Shown here: positions 49,421-58,898 of the stretch, piece after piece
Layout of the letters: every line of letters starts with the position of its first letter
Position numbering within the stretch: position 1 is the first letter of the stretch
DNA from: Polaromonas sp. OV174
Lineage (GTDB): Bacteria; Pseudomonadota; Gammaproteobacteria; Burkholderiales; Burkholderiaceae_C
Assembly (NCBI RefSeq): GCF_900112285.1
Contig: NZ_FOKZ01000001.1
Location: 248,001-312,000 of the forward strand
Direction: 5' to 3'
Length of the DNA: 64,000 bases
Notes under the pieces: model-generated
Told to the model about the DNA's origin: nothing
The model's input: the letters and a program-made list of their open reading frames with translations, nothing else
Databases searched by the model: none
Program-made: the position numbers and the translations under genes

Positions 49421-49660
49421 ATGAACATCAATGACACCAAATTAACGGTAGGCAAATACCTTGTCTCGCCGTTAGCCAAGCAGCAGGGCGAAGGTCGCTA
49501 TGCTGCTTCGGTCTCGATTCGCTCTGGTCAGGGCAGTGGCACGCACGATCGTGTGTTGCGTTTTAGCGAAATTTTTGACAGCGCGGCCGCTGCCGTACAT
49601 TACGCTACCGAACATGCACGGGGCTGGATTCGCGAACGCTCAATTTTGGCTTGCGTCTGA
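49421..49660 (+). CDS. Small protein of unknown function upstream of infA
   Basis: A 79-residue cytoplasmic protein (NINDTKLTVGKYLVSPLAKQ, RYAASVSIRSGQGSGTHDRV, then AAVHYATEHARGWIRE). Its plan resembles the small CspA-neighbour proteins of this group, which have a single beta-rich domain and a C-terminal helix. It lies 68 bases before infA on the same strand. No characterised family recognised. Confidence 0.65.
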   Translation: MNINDTKLTVGKYLVSPLAKQQGEGRYAASVSIRSGQGSGTHDRVLRFSEIFDSAAAAVHYATEHARGWIRERSILACV

Positions 49661-49728
49661 ATCGTCGCTGAGCTGGCCCCTTGGGCTGGCATATACCGAA
49701 TAATTTTTAATTCTCTAGGAGTTACATC

Positions 49729-49986
49729 ATGGCCAAAGAAGAACTTATTGAAATGCACGGGCTGGTAGACGAAGTTTTGCCTGACTCGCGTTTTCGCGTC
49801 ACGCTCGACAACGGCCACAAGCTCGTGGCATATACCTCGGGCAAGATGCGTAAAAACCATATCCGCATTTTGGCGGGTGATCAGGTATCGCTCGAGCTGT
49901 CGCCTTATGACCTGAGCAAGGGACGCATTACTTTCCGCCACATTGCTGGCCGTGGACCAGGCCCTGCTCCGCGACAGCCGCGCTAA
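49729..49986 (+). CDS. infA: Translation initiation factor IF-1
   Basis: An 85-residue OB-fold protein that blocks the A site of the 30S subunit during initiation. Conserved sequence: [60 protein letters not shown] and [11 protein letters not shown]. It has a Gly/Pro/Arg tail about 13 residues longer than E. coli IF-1 (72). AGGAG precedes ATG 49729. It lies outside any ribosomal-protein operon; betaproteobacteria often carry such a second IF-1 gene, and which copy is the main one cannot be told here. Confidence 0.93.
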   Translation: MAKEELIEMHGLVDEVLPDSRFRVTLDNGHKLVAYTSGKMRKNHIRILAGDQVSLELSPYDLSKGRITFRHIAGRGPGPAPRQPR

Positions 49987-50110
49987 GCCACGCCCTGTAA
50001 GGGGCGCATAGGCGGGCCGCTTGTCTGATGACGACCGGCGTTCCAAAACATTTGCCCATCAGGCCTGTGGCCTGCACTGCCGGAATTGCCGGCTATTCGG
50101 CGTTAAACGC

Positions 50111-50467
50111 CTATTGACTTGATGGTTGTTTGACGCCATTCATGGCGTTCTCAAACTCCTCGCGCGACAGCAAATCGTCCTTGTTGCTGTCGGCCCGGTC
50201 AAAGTATTTGGCCACGCCGCGAAATCCCGCAGCTTCGTTTCGGCTTATGGCACCGTCATGATTGGCGTCCATAAAGTTGAATGCCTGTTCCAGCTCCTTG
50301 GCGCTGTATTTAGGCGCTGCAGCGACTGGCGCAGAGGCCGGTGGCACCGGTTGGGCCTGTGCACTCATGGCGAGTAGGGTCGCCACCATTGCGAATACAA
50401 GCACCAGTGCGCGGCTTGATTGGGCATGAAGGCGGTAAGTGGTCGGTATTGCCGTCGTAAAAGTCAT
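50111..50467 (-). CDS. Exported EF-hand calcium-binding protein
   Basis: A 118-residue periplasmic protein. A signal peptide (VLVFAMVATLLAMSAQAQ) is followed by an Ala/Pro linker and two EF-hands. The loops are at residues 67-78 (DANHDGAISRNE) and 93-104 (DSNKDDLLSREE), each with the usual acidic ligands at positions 1, 3, 5 and 12. It resembles calmodulin-like sensors of proteobacteria. No partner gene is adjacent. About 320 bases upstream, to 50786, show no gene. Confidence 0.87.
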   Translation of the reverse strand: MTFTTAIPTTYRLHAQSSRALVLVFAMVATLLAMSAQAQPVPPASAPVAAAPKYSAKELEQAFNFMDANHDGAISRNEAAGFRGVAKYFDRADSNKDDLLSREEFENAMNGVKQPSSQ

Positions 50468-50786
50468 CGTTGTTTTTGAAGAAAAAATGGAGCGGGATCG
50501 GCGTTAAGTGCTTGCTCGCACTTTAACGCCAGCGTTTGCAGCTCGTTCTCGGGGCTGTTGTGACGCATTTTTGAAATCCCGTCCGCTGCGCTTATTGCCG
50601 CGGTCGGTGCTGAGAGGCATGAACTCTACGAGCATGGCCCATCTCAAACACCTGAAGACGCGCATTCGGGTAGCCGATGGCCCGGCTATGGGGCGATTTG
50701 CAGGCCTTTTTGCCGGCCACAATCATTGTTCATGAACTTTTTGAGGCTTCGCTTCGGCCGCCAGAATTGGCAAAACGGTAGCGTCC

Positions 50787-51212
50787 TTATTGGGATGTTG
50801 GCGATATCACGGTTTCGGCTTCGCGCAGAACTCCCCCGCCGGCGATGCTGCCTTCTATTTTTCCTTGTCCCTCAATGCGAGCCCGGCAGGCGACTTTGTC
50901 GTCGTCGGTCTTGAACACATCACAGCGCTTCAAGGCGTTGGCTGCGAACTGACCGTCACCATTTTCAAGCTTGCCGGCACGTTTGGCGGCGTTGGCGTTT
51001 TTGACCTCGGTGATGCAGGTGGCTTTGGCTTCTTGGCTGCTGCCGTTTATGCAAGCGGCCATTTCGTTTTTTGGATTCCCACTGGCGTCAATGCCGGTGC
51101 TGCTTGGCGCGACTTGTGCCGTGGCTGCCGTCATGGCCAGTAAGGCCGTTAGTCCGACGCTGCTCAGGATTTTCCCCGTCTTGCTGAGGTGAAAATGAAG
51201 GGATGGGCGCAT
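50787..51212 (-). CDS. Small periplasmic protein of unknown function
   Basis: A 141-residue protein with a signal peptide (GKILSSVGLTALLAMTAATA). The mature domain has four cysteines in a recurring layout (MAACINGSSQEAKATCITEV, LKRCDVFKTDDDKVACRARI), suggesting two disulfides. A Gly-rich tail follows (GKIEGSIAGGGVLREAET). AAGGAG before ATG 51212 supports that start over the longer frame. I cannot name the family. Confidence 0.75.
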   Translation of the reverse strand: MRPSLHFHLSKTGKILSSVGLTALLAMTAATAQVAPSSTGIDASGNPKNEMAACINGSSQEAKATCITEVKNANAAKRAGKLENGDGQFAANALKRCDVFKTDDDKVACRARIEGQGKIEGSIAGGGVLREAETVISPTSQ

Positions 51213-51389
51213 GGTTGAACTCCTTCTTCGGTTGCAATGAAGGGAGTTTGAACCGCTGCGCTGTGCGGGTCTGCAAGACAAGGCAGCAGGCTGGCCGCAC
51301 TTGACGCTGATTTAGCTGTAGGACAAGGCGCTTGGAGGTGCACGATCGGGCTGGGCCGCCCACTGACGGGCAAGCCCAGGCCGGCCAGC

Positions 51390-53984
51390 TTAGGAGTGCG
51401 CTTTTTCCTGGGCTTCTTTGACCCGGGCCGCGAGATGATCCAGCGCTTCCTGCACCTGGTCCACCAGGATCAGGCAAAGGTCGCCGGGTTGCAGGCGTGC
51501 CAGCGCCGTGTCGATGGCGACAAACTCGCCGCGTATCTCATCAATATGCACGGTGCGGCTGGAACCCGTCAGGCCTTCGCGCAACAGCCCCATCACCTCG
51601 CCGTCAGCACGGCCGCGCTGGGCTGCGTCTTGGTACAGCAGCACGTCGTCGAAGGCGGCACCCAGAATGATGGTCTGGTCGCGGATGTCGCTGTCGCGTC
51701 GGTCGCCGGCGCCGCTGATCACCACGCTGCGGCGCTGGCCAGGTGTGGCCGGCATGGCGTCGACGGCCGCCACCAGGGCTCGCATGGCGTCGGGGTTGTG
51801 GCCGTAGTCGGCAATCACGGTGGCACCGCGGTAGTCCATCACATTGAAGCGGCCGGGTGCGTTGTGGGCGTCGTTGACAAAGCTGGCCAGCCCGCTTTTG
51901 ATGGTGTCCCAGTTCAGGCCAACGGCCCAGGTCGCAGCCACGGCGGCCATGACGTTTTCAACCTGAAAGCCTATGCTGCCGCCGCGCGTGACGGGTATGC
52001 CTTGCAATGGAATGCGTTCCATCCAGGCGCCTTCGGCGGCCACCAGCATGGGGCCTTCGACATAAACCGTGCGTTTGCCCTGTGCGCGGTGCGTGGCCAT
52101 CAGTGGGTGATGCCGGTCGGCGGCAAAAAAGATCACCTTGCCGGGACAGGTATGAGCCATTTCCGCAACGATGGGGTCGGCGGCGTTGAGCACCGCGCAT
52201 CCGGCGGGGGAGACGTTTTTCACAATTACTTGCTTGAGTACGGCCAGGTCCTCCACCGTGGTGATGTAGTTCAACCCGAGGTGGTCGCCGCTACCTATGT
52301 TGGTGACGACGGCGACTTCGCAGCGGTCAAAGCCCAGGCCTTCGCGCAGCACGCCGCCACGCGCGACTTCAAATACGGCGGCATCGACGTCGGGGTGCAT
52401 CAGCACGTTGCGCGCGCTTTTGGGGCCGCTGCAGTCGCCGCTGTCGGTCTGCCGACCATTGATATAGACGCCGTCAGTATTGGTCATGCCGGTGCGCAGG
52501 CCGTTGGCGGCCAGCAGGTGGGCAATCAGGCGTGTGGTGGTGGTCTTGCCGTTGGTGCCGGTCACGGCAACCACTGGCACGCGGCCGTCGTCGCCGATGG
52601 GGAACAACTCATCGAGCATGGCCACTCCAACGGCGCGGCCCTTGCCGTAAGAGGGGGACAGGTGCATGCGCAGGCCGGGTGCGGCATTGACCTCGACCAC
52701 GCCGCCGTTTTGCGCTTCCAGCGGGCGCAGCATGCTTTCGCAGACCATGTCGACGCCGCAGATGTGCAAACCAACCATTTGTGCGGCGGCAACGGCACGG
52801 GCGGCCACGGCCGGGTGGACGTTGTCGGTCACATCGGTGGCGGTGCCACCGGTGCTCAGGTTGGCGTTGTTGCGAAGCAGCACGCGCCGCCCCTTGGCGG
52901 GAATTGAGGCTGGTGTCAGCCCCTGTGCCTCGAGTTGGAGCACGGCAATCTCGTCAAAGCGGATCTTGGTCAGGGAGGTGGCGTGGCCTTCACCGCGCCT
53001 GGGGTCCTGGTTGACGATGTCTACCAGGTCACGCACGCTGTGCAGGCCGTCGCCCACCACCTGGGGGGGGTCGCGCCGGGCTGCGGCCACCAGCTTGTTG
53101 CCCACTACCAGCAGGCGGAAGTCGCTGCCGGGCAAAAACTTCTCTACCATGACCTCGCCGTATTCAGCGGCCGCGCGGTAAGCGATTTCAAGATGTTCGC
53201 GGGTCGTGATGTTGACGGTGACGCCCTTGCCCTGGTTGCCATCTTGCGGCTTGACCACGACAGGGAAACCTACCTGCTGGGCCGCGGCCCAAGCGTCGTC
53301 GGAGTCGTTGACCGGCCGGCCCAGTGGTACCGGCACGCCAGCGGCGCGCAGCAGTTTTTTGGTGAGATCCTTGTCCTGCGCGATGGATTCGGCCACGGCG
53401 CTGGTGACGTCAAATTCAGCCGCCTGGATGCGGCGCTGGCGCGAACCCCAGCCGAACTGCACCATGCTGCCCTTGGTCAGGCGTCGATAGGGTATCCCGC
53501 GTGCCACCGCCGCGTCGACGATAGAGCCGGTGCTGGGGCCCAGGCGCTCGTCTTCGTCGAGATCGCGCAACTGTGAGATCGCCGCTTCCAGGTCGAAGTC
53601 GGTATTGCGCAGGGCGGCGTGTATTAGTGTCTGCGCCAGTTCCAGCGCCAGTCGGCCGACGGCTTCTTCGCTGTACTCGACCACGACCTGGTAAGTGCCT
53701 GGCTCCACCGTGGCCGCTGTGTGGCTGAAGGTGACGGGGCAGCCGGCGGCGGCTTGCAGTTCAAGCGCTGCTGCTTCCAACACATGCGCCAGCGAGACCG
53801 GGCCGGCGTGGCCGGTGTCGCGCAGCGTGCCCATGTCGGGAAACAGGGCGCGCACACGCGGCTCGAAACCAGGCAGGCTGTCGATGGAGCACTCGGCTGC
53901 GCTGCAGGCCACGATGGCTTCTAGTGCCGTATCACGGCTCCATAGGTTGGGCCCACGCAGGGCCCGGATACGAGACACTTCCAT
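51390..53984 (-). CDS. cphA: Cyanophycin synthetase CphA
   Basis: An 864-residue enzyme that polymerises aspartate and arginine into cyanophycin, a nitrogen store. The N-terminal domain is followed by an ATP-grasp domain (VVKPQDGNQGKGV, MVEKFLPGSDFRLLVVG, EVNAAPGLRMHL) that adds Asp. A Mur-ligase-like domain that adds Arg starts near residue 473, with an intact P-loop (VTGTNGKTTTTRLIAH) and a C-terminal Mur ligase part (NAPGRFNVMDYRGATVIADY). Length agrees with known CphA enzymes. It is the second gene of a cphA pair; its ATG shares one base with the stop of the upstream paralogue. Confidence 0.94.
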   Translation of the reverse strand: MEVSRIRALRGPNLWSRDTALEAIVACSAAECSIDSLPGFEPRVRALFPDMGTLRDTGHAGPVSLAHVLEAAALELQAAAGCPVTFSHTAATVEPGTYQVVVEYSEEAVGRLALELAQTLIHAALRNTDFDLEAAISQLRDLDEDERLGPSTGSIVDAAVARGIPYRRLTKGSMVQFGWGSRQRRIQAAEFDVTSAVAESIAQDKDLTKKLLRAAGVPVPLGRPVNDSDDAWAAAQQVGFPVVVKPQDGNQGKGVTVNITTREHLEIAYRAAAEYGEVMVEKFLPGSDFRLLVVGNKLVAAARRDPPQVVGDGLHSVRDLVDIVNQDPRRGEGHATSLTKIRFDEIAVLQLEAQGLTPASIPAKGRRVLLRNNANLSTGGTATDVTDNVHPAVAARAVAAAQMVGLHICGVDMVCESMLRPLEAQNGGVVEVNAAPGLRMHLSPSYGKGRAVGVAMLDELFPIGDDGRVPVVAVTGTNGKTTTTRLIAHLLAANGLRTGMTNTDGVYINGRQTDSGDCSGPKSARNVLMHPDVDAAVFEVARGGVLREGLGFDRCEVAVVTNIGSGDHLGLNYITTVEDLAVLKQVIVKNVSPAGCAVLNAADPIVAEMAHTCPGKVIFFAADRHHPLMATHRAQGKRTVYVEGPMLVAAEGAWMERIPLQGIPVTRGGSIGFQVENVMAAVAATWAVGLNWDTIKSGLASFVNDAHNAPGRFNVMDYRGATVIADYGHNPDAMRALVAAVDAMPATPGQRRSVVISGAGDRRDSDIRDQTIILGAAFDDVLLYQDAAQRGRADGEVMGLLREGLTGSSRTVHIDEIRGEFVAIDTALARLQPGDLCLILVDQVQEALDHLAARVKEAQEKAHS

Positions 53985-56200
53985 CAGTCTGCCCTCCCGG
54001 CAGGTTTGTCATTTGCTTCAAAGGCCTCCATGCCCGCACCAATCAGGTTAAGCGGGATGTCGAGTGCCCAGGCCGTGGCTATGGCGGCCAGCACGGTGCT
54101 GTCGGACATATTGCGATGTGCGTGGCGTTCCTTCCAGGCCGTCAGCTTGCCCAGGCCGGGCAAAACGGTCTCGGTGGTGCCGGAGGCCAGCACCACCTGG
54201 TCCTGGCGCGTATAGACGGCGCAACCATTGGCGCTGCGATGGGCTGCGATAGTGGCCGCGTTGGGATCCGTGCCATAAAAAATCACGGCGCCATCGCACA
54301 GCGGCTTCATGTCCGCAACGCGCGCATCGTCGGCGTTCAGCACGGCGGTGCCGCTGGGCAACACCACATCGACTTGCGAGCGCATGACCTTGAACATCTG
54401 TTCGTCTTCGGTGATGTCGAATTCGGCCAGGCCGGCGGCCCCGCCCAGGTCGGTGACCACGCCGACCTGGCAGCGGTCATAGGCCAGGCCGCTGCGCAAA
54501 ATGGTGTCGGCGCCGTTCTCAAACACGGCGGCCTGCACCGCCCGATTGATCAGCAGGCGCTGGCCGGCCTCCCAGTTGGTGCAGTCGGCCGGGTCTACGC
54601 AGCGTTGATCCAGAAACAGCCCGTCCCTGCAGGCCAGGCCGGTGTGGCGGCCCGACAGGTGCAGCAACCAGGCGGTCAGCATCGCGATGTGCTGGGTGCC
54701 CTCGGAGCCGGCAATGCCGACCAGGGGGATGCGACCGTTGTGTTTGTTCTCGGTGGTGTCGGGAAACAGGTGCTCGCAGATATCGCGGCCGACCGGGCGT
54801 GGCGCGCCCTGGGCCGGCTTGAGGTGCATCAGCAGGCCGGGACCGGCGTTGACTTCCACAATCGCGCCGCCCTGGGCGTGCAGCGGACGCGAGATGTCTT
54901 GCGCCACCAGGTCCACGCCGGCAATGTCCAGACCGACCACGCGGGCGGCCAGCGACACGATGTAGTCAACCTCGGGGTGGACGGCGTCGGTGCAGTCAAT
55001 GGACACATTGCCGTTGCGCTGGACCAGCACCTCGCGGCCCGCCGCTGGGATCGCCTCGGGGCTCAGGCCCTGGCGCTGCAGATCCAGCACGATGGCTGCA
55101 TCAACCTTGGTGTCTATGGGGCTGAGCGGGAATTCTTCGCCTGCGCCGCGCCTGGGATCGGTATTGAGCTGGGCGTCAATCAACTGGTTCACCGTTTGCC
55201 GTCCGTCGCCGGTGATCGAGGCGATCTCGCCCCGTGCCGCGGCCACGACGCGGCCGCCCACCACCAGCAGCCGGTGCTCATGACCGCGTATATAGCGCTC
55301 GACCAGAACCTCGCTGCCTTCGGGTTCTGCCACCCGGAAGGCGGCTTCAATTTCTTCTCGCGTATTCAGGTCCAGCGACACGCCTCGGCCATGGTTGCCG
55401 TCGGAAGGCTTGACGACCACCGGCAGGCCTATGTCCTGGGCCGCTTCCCAAGCCGCTTCGGCGCTATTGACGACTGCGCCTTCAGGCACCGGCACGCCGC
55501 AGGTGGCGAGCAGGCTTTTGGTCAGGTCCTTGTCGTGGGCAATGCCCTCGGCAATCGCGCTGGTCAGGTCGGTTTCGGCGGTCCAGATGCGGCGTTGGCT
55601 GGCGCCATGGCCCAGCTGCACCAGATTGCCCTCGTTCAGGCGAATGTGGGGAATGCCTCTGTCGGTGGCCGCTGCCACGATGGCCGCGGTGCTGGGGCCG
55701 AGGTAGCAGTCATCGACCTTGGCGTTGATTTTTTGGGCGGCGGCTTGCACGTCCGAGGCGCTATAGGGCAGGTCGTTGATGGCGGCCATCAGCAGCCGGT
55801 GGCCCTCTGCCAGTGCAATGCGGGCGACCTGCTCGTCTCTTGCCCGAAACACCATGCGGTAGACGCCGCGCCGCGAGGTGCTGCGGGTCTGGCCAAAGCC
55901 GGTCGGCATCCCGGCCAGGTTCAGCAGCTCTATCACCACATGCTCCAGCACATGGCCGGTCCAGGTGCCCTCTTGCAGGCGTTGCAGGAAACCACCGGGC
56001 TCGCCCACGCCGCAATGGTGTTCACGCAGGGCCGGCAGCAGCGCCACCAGTCGGTCATTGAAGCCGGGCAGCAGGTTGGAGGGGAAGTCCTCCAAGGCGC
56101 CCAGGTCCAGCCATACTTCCAGTACGGGCCGGTAGGTCCAGATGTTGGGGCCGCGCAAATAATTGATGCGCAGCAGTTTGATGTCGTCCTGTTTGCTCAT
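53984..56200 (-). CDS. CphA paralogue with degenerate Mur-ligase P-loop (CphA')
   Basis: A 738-residue relative of cyanophycin synthetase, first gene of the pair. The N-terminal and ATP-grasp domains are well kept (VVKPSDGNHGRGVSLDL, VERYIRGHEHRLLVVGG, EVNAGPGLLMHL). In the Mur-like domain the P-loop GTNGKTTT is replaced by GSEGTQHI at about residue 495, and the C-terminal Mur ligase domain is missing, about 125 residues shorter than CphA. ATP-driven Arg addition by this domain is therefore unlikely. Paired cphA/cphA' genes are known from betaproteobacteria such as Ralstonia eutropha. ATG 56200 is chosen over a TTG at 56209. Confidence 0.88.
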   Translation of the reverse strand: MSKQDDIKLLRINYLRGPNIWTYRPVLEVWLDLGALEDFPSNLLPGFNDRLVALLPALREHHCGVGEPGGFLQRLQEGTWTGHVLEHVVIELLNLAGMPTGFGQTRSTSRRGVYRMVFRARDEQVARIALAEGHRLLMAAINDLPYSASDVQAAAQKINAKVDDCYLGPSTAAIVAAATDRGIPHIRLNEGNLVQLGHGASQRRIWTAETDLTSAIAEGIAHDKDLTKSLLATCGVPVPEGAVVNSAEAAWEAAQDIGLPVVVKPSDGNHGRGVSLDLNTREEIEAAFRVAEPEGSEVLVERYIRGHEHRLLVVGGRVVAAARGEIASITGDGRQTVNQLIDAQLNTDPRRGAGEEFPLSPIDTKVDAAIVLDLQRQGLSPEAIPAAGREVLVQRNGNVSIDCTDAVHPEVDYIVSLAARVVGLDIAGVDLVAQDISRPLHAQGGAIVEVNAGPGLLMHLKPAQGAPRPVGRDICEHLFPDTTENKHNGRIPLVGIAGSEGTQHIAMLTAWLLHLSGRHTGLACRDGLFLDQRCVDPADCTNWEAGQRLLINRAVQAAVFENGADTILRSGLAYDRCQVGVVTDLGGAAGLAEFDITEDEQMFKVMRSQVDVVLPSGTAVLNADDARVADMKPLCDGAVIFYGTDPNAATIAAHRSANGCAVYTRQDQVVLASGTTETVLPGLGKLTAWKERHAHRNMSDSTVLAAIATAWALDIPLNLIGAGMEAFEANDKPAGRAD

Positions 56201-56531
56201 GGTTCGCAAATTTTTATGGTCAACCGGTCGGGCCGGTGCAACGTTTTGATTCCGGGCCCGGAGATAGCCGGCAGCGGTTTGGGTGGAGGACGCCTGTTGA
56301 GGGGTGTTGATGTTGACAAGAGAGGGTTGCTTGTCAAAGCTATTTTTTTGTATGCAACTTTAATCGTATTTTCCGACAGAAATAGATAAACAAAAACGGG
56401 AATCGGCTGGCTTGGGCGAAAATCGTCGATCCGGCTCAAACTGCGCGCCATGCCTCACTCTTTCCCAAGCCGGACTTGCCGTTCGCAGCCAGGCCGCGCC
56501 ACATACCGGACTCCAGGAATTCAGACACACA
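56201..56531. other. Divergent intergenic region between the cphA pair and the ABC exporter gene
   Basis: The 331 bases hold no gene. An AT-rich stretch at about 56335-56400 is the likely site of the divergent promoters; I could not pick out convincing -35/-10 pairs. Its position between two gene sets of cyanophycin metabolism makes it the natural control region for both. Confidence 0.4.
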
Positions 56532-58886
56532 ATGCAACATAAGCACCCGGTGGACACCTCTCACCCTACCCATCCTGCGTTGGCAGGACTCTCTTCGCAA
56601 CTCGCCAGCGAAGAGAACGTTTTGTGTACCCTGGCGGTTGACCTGGATCGGCAACTTCGTTTTTCCCAGGGGTTGTTGGCCCTGACGGACCGCCGTCTGC
56701 TGGCCTATAGCCCGGACGCCGGCTGGACCGACTGGTCTACCGCAGACCTGGCCGGCGAGTCCTCGCCAGGCCTGCTGTTGCGGCATTTTGACCACGCCGG
56801 CGTGGGAACGCTGGAGCTTCACGAGGCGCGCGGCGCCAGCCCCAGGCGGCTGGCCAGCTGGCGTTTTACCCTGGGTGCCAATGTGCAGGCGCTGCGCTTG
56901 ATGCGATTGTTCGCACAGCAACAGGCGCCGGCAGACGGCTTGGCCGACGAGATCGCCCTGTGCCCGGAATGCGACCTGCCGCTGCCGCCCGACAGCGAAG
57001 AATGCCCGGCCTGCGCGCGCGAGCTGCACACGCCGCCGTCGACCTGGGTGCTGCTGCGCCTGTGGCGCTTTGCCCGGCCCTACCGCTGGCAGCTGCTGTC
57101 GGGCTTTTTGCTGACGCTGGCCTCCACGGCGGCCACGCTGGTGCCGCCTTACCTGACGATTCCGCTGATGGACGACATCCTGATTCCGTTCCAGAACGGC
57201 CAGCAGATCGAGCCCGGCAAGGTCGGGCTGATTCTGGGCGCGCTGCTGGGTGCGGCGGTACTGGGCTGGGCGCTGAACTGGGCCCGTACCTATTTGCTGG
57301 CGCTGGTGTCCGAGCGCATAGGTGCCGATCTGCGCACCGCCACCTTTGACCATTTGCTGGAGCTGTCGCTGGACTATTTCGGCGCCAAGCGCACCGGCGA
57401 CCTGATGTCGCGCATAGGCTCGGAAACCGACCGCATCTGCGTGTTCCTGTCGCTGCACGCGCTGGACTTTGCCACCGACGTGCTGATGATAGGCATGACC
57501 GCCGTCATCCTGTTCTCCATCAACCCCTGGCTGGCGCTGGTGACGCTGCTGCCCTTGCCCTTCATTGGCTGGATGATCCACGTCGTGCGCGACAAGCTGC
57601 GCACCGGCTTCGAGAAGATAGACCGGGTCTGGTCGGACGTGACCAATGTGCTGGCCGACACCATTCCCGGCATACGCGTGGTCAAGGCCTTTGCCCAGGA
57701 AAAGCGCGAGGCCCAGCGCTTTCGCGTCGTCAACCAGCACAACCTGGCGGTCAATGACAAGCTCAACAAGGTCTGGTCGCTGTTCACGCCCACGGTGTCC
57801 TTGCTGACCGAAATCGGCCTGCTGGTGGTCTGGGCCTTTGGCATCTGGCTGATGTCCAGGCAGCAGATCACGGTTGGCGTGCTGACGGCCTTCATCGCCT
57901 ACATAGGCCGGTTTTACGGCCGGCTCGATTCCATGAGCCGCATCGTCTCGGTGACGCAAAAGGCGGCGGCCGGCGCCAAGCGCATTTTCGATATCCTGGA
58001 CCATGTGTCCAACGTGCCGGAGCCGACGCAGCCGGTGAAAATTGGCACGCTTGCCGGCCGCATCGACATGAAAGGCCTGGGCTTTCGCTATGGCAACCGT
58101 TCTGTGATTCGCGGCCTGGATCTGCAAATCCAGCCGGGCGAGATGATAGGCCTGGTCGGCCACAGCGGCTCGGGCAAAAGCACGCTGGTCAACCTGCTGT
58201 GCCGTTTTTACGATGTCACCGACGGTTCTATTCAGGTCGACGGCACCGATATTCGGCGCTTTGCGGTGGCCGACTATCGGCGCCACATTGGTCTGGTGCT
58301 GCAGGAGCCATTTTTGTTTTTTGGCACGATTGCCGAGAACATCGCCTACGGCAAGCCAGATGCCAGCCGGGCCGAGGTCGTGGCGGCGGCACGCGCCGCC
58401 CATGCGCACGAATTCATCCTGCGCCTGCCGCAGGGCTATGACTCGCTGGTGGGCGAGCGCGGCCAGGGCCTGTCGGGCGGGGAGCGCCAGCGCATCTCGA
58501 TTGCCCGGGCCTTGCTGATTGACCCGCGCATCCTGATCCTGGACGAGGCCACCTCGTCGGTCGACACCGAAACCGAAAAGGAAATCCAGCGCGCGCTCGA
58601 CAACCTGGTGCAGGGCCGTACCACCATCGCCATTGCCCACCGCCTCTCAACCTTGCGCAAGGCCGACCGCCTGGTGGTGATGGACAGAGGCCAGGTGGTG
58701 GAAGTGGGGCCGCATGACGAGCTGATGGCCAAGCAGGGCGCCTACTGGCGGCTGTATGAGGCGCAGTTGCGGCAGGTCGACAGCGAAGGCGATGACGGTG
58801 AGGCCGAAGGCGGTCGCATCGCGGTGGCGACGGCGCAGCTGGCGCACACCGCCCAACACGCGGCCCAGCAAGCCGGCAATCCCTGA
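56532..58886 (+). CDS. Cyanophycin-associated ABC exporter with PH-like and zinc-ribbon N-terminus
   Basis: A 784-residue half-transporter. Residues about 20-135 resemble a bacterial PH-like domain (GLLALTDRRLLAYSPDAGWT). Residues about 143-162 form a zinc ribbon (CPECDLPLPPDSEECPAC). Six membrane helices follow (about 185-470), then an ATPase with Walker A GHSGSGKST near 543, LSGGERQR near 646 and LILDEATSSVD near 667. The last 40 residues are Ala/Glu-rich. A homodimer would work as an exporter or flippase. This gene type and the DUF1854 gene after it regularly accompany cphA genes, so a link to cyanophycin is inferred; what it moves is unknown. Confidence 0.9.
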   Translation: MQHKHPVDTSHPTHPALAGLSSQLASEENVLCTLAVDLDRQLRFSQGLLALTDRRLLAYSPDAGWTDWSTADLAGESSPGLLLRHFDHAGVGTLELHEARGASPRRLASWRFTLGANVQALRLMRLFAQQQAPADGLADEIALCPECDLPLPPDSEECPACARELHTPPSTWVLLRLWRFARPYRWQLLSGFLLTLASTAATLVPPYLTIPLMDDILIPFQNGQQIEPGKVGLILGALLGAAVLGWALNWARTYLLALVSERIGADLRTATFDHLLELSLDYFGAKRTGDLMSRIGSETDRICVFLSLHALDFATDVLMIGMTAVILFSINPWLALVTLLPLPFIGWMIHVVRDKLRTGFEKIDRVWSDVTNVLADTIPGIRVVKAFAQEKREAQRFRVVNQHNLAVNDKLNKVWSLFTPTVSLLTEIGLLVVWAFGIWLMSRQQITVGVLTAFIAYIGRFYGRLDSMSRIVSVTQKAAAGAKRIFDILDHVSNVPEPTQPVKIGTLAGRIDMKGLGFRYGNRSVIRGLDLQIQPGEMIGLVGHSGSGKSTLVNLLCRFYDVTDGSIQVDGTDIRRFAVADYRRHIGLVLQEPFLFFGTIAENIAYGKPDASRAEVVAAARAAHAHEFILRLPQGYDSLVGERGQGLSGGERQRISIARALLIDPRILILDEATSSVDTETEKEIQRALDNLVQGRTTIAIAHRLSTLRKADRLVVMDRGQVVEVGPHDELMAKQGAYWRLYEAQLRQVDSEGDDGEAEGGRIAVATAQLAHTAQHAAQQAGNP

Positions 58887-58898
58887 AATGAACGGCGC

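Noticed and set aside
49075-49434. 119-codon frame upstream of the small gene and infA
   Set aside because: Composition is random, rich in Pro/Cys/Ser, with no family-like stretch; it overlaps the next gene's start and lies in a probable leader region.
53924-56389. 821-codon open frame antisense to the CphA paralogue
   Set aside because: It mirrors the real gene's codon pattern in GC-rich DNA, is Gly/His/Gln-rich without domains, and lacks a ribosome-binding site. The same holds for long antisense frames at 56436-58640, 51396-52907, 33792-35129 and 17774-18928.
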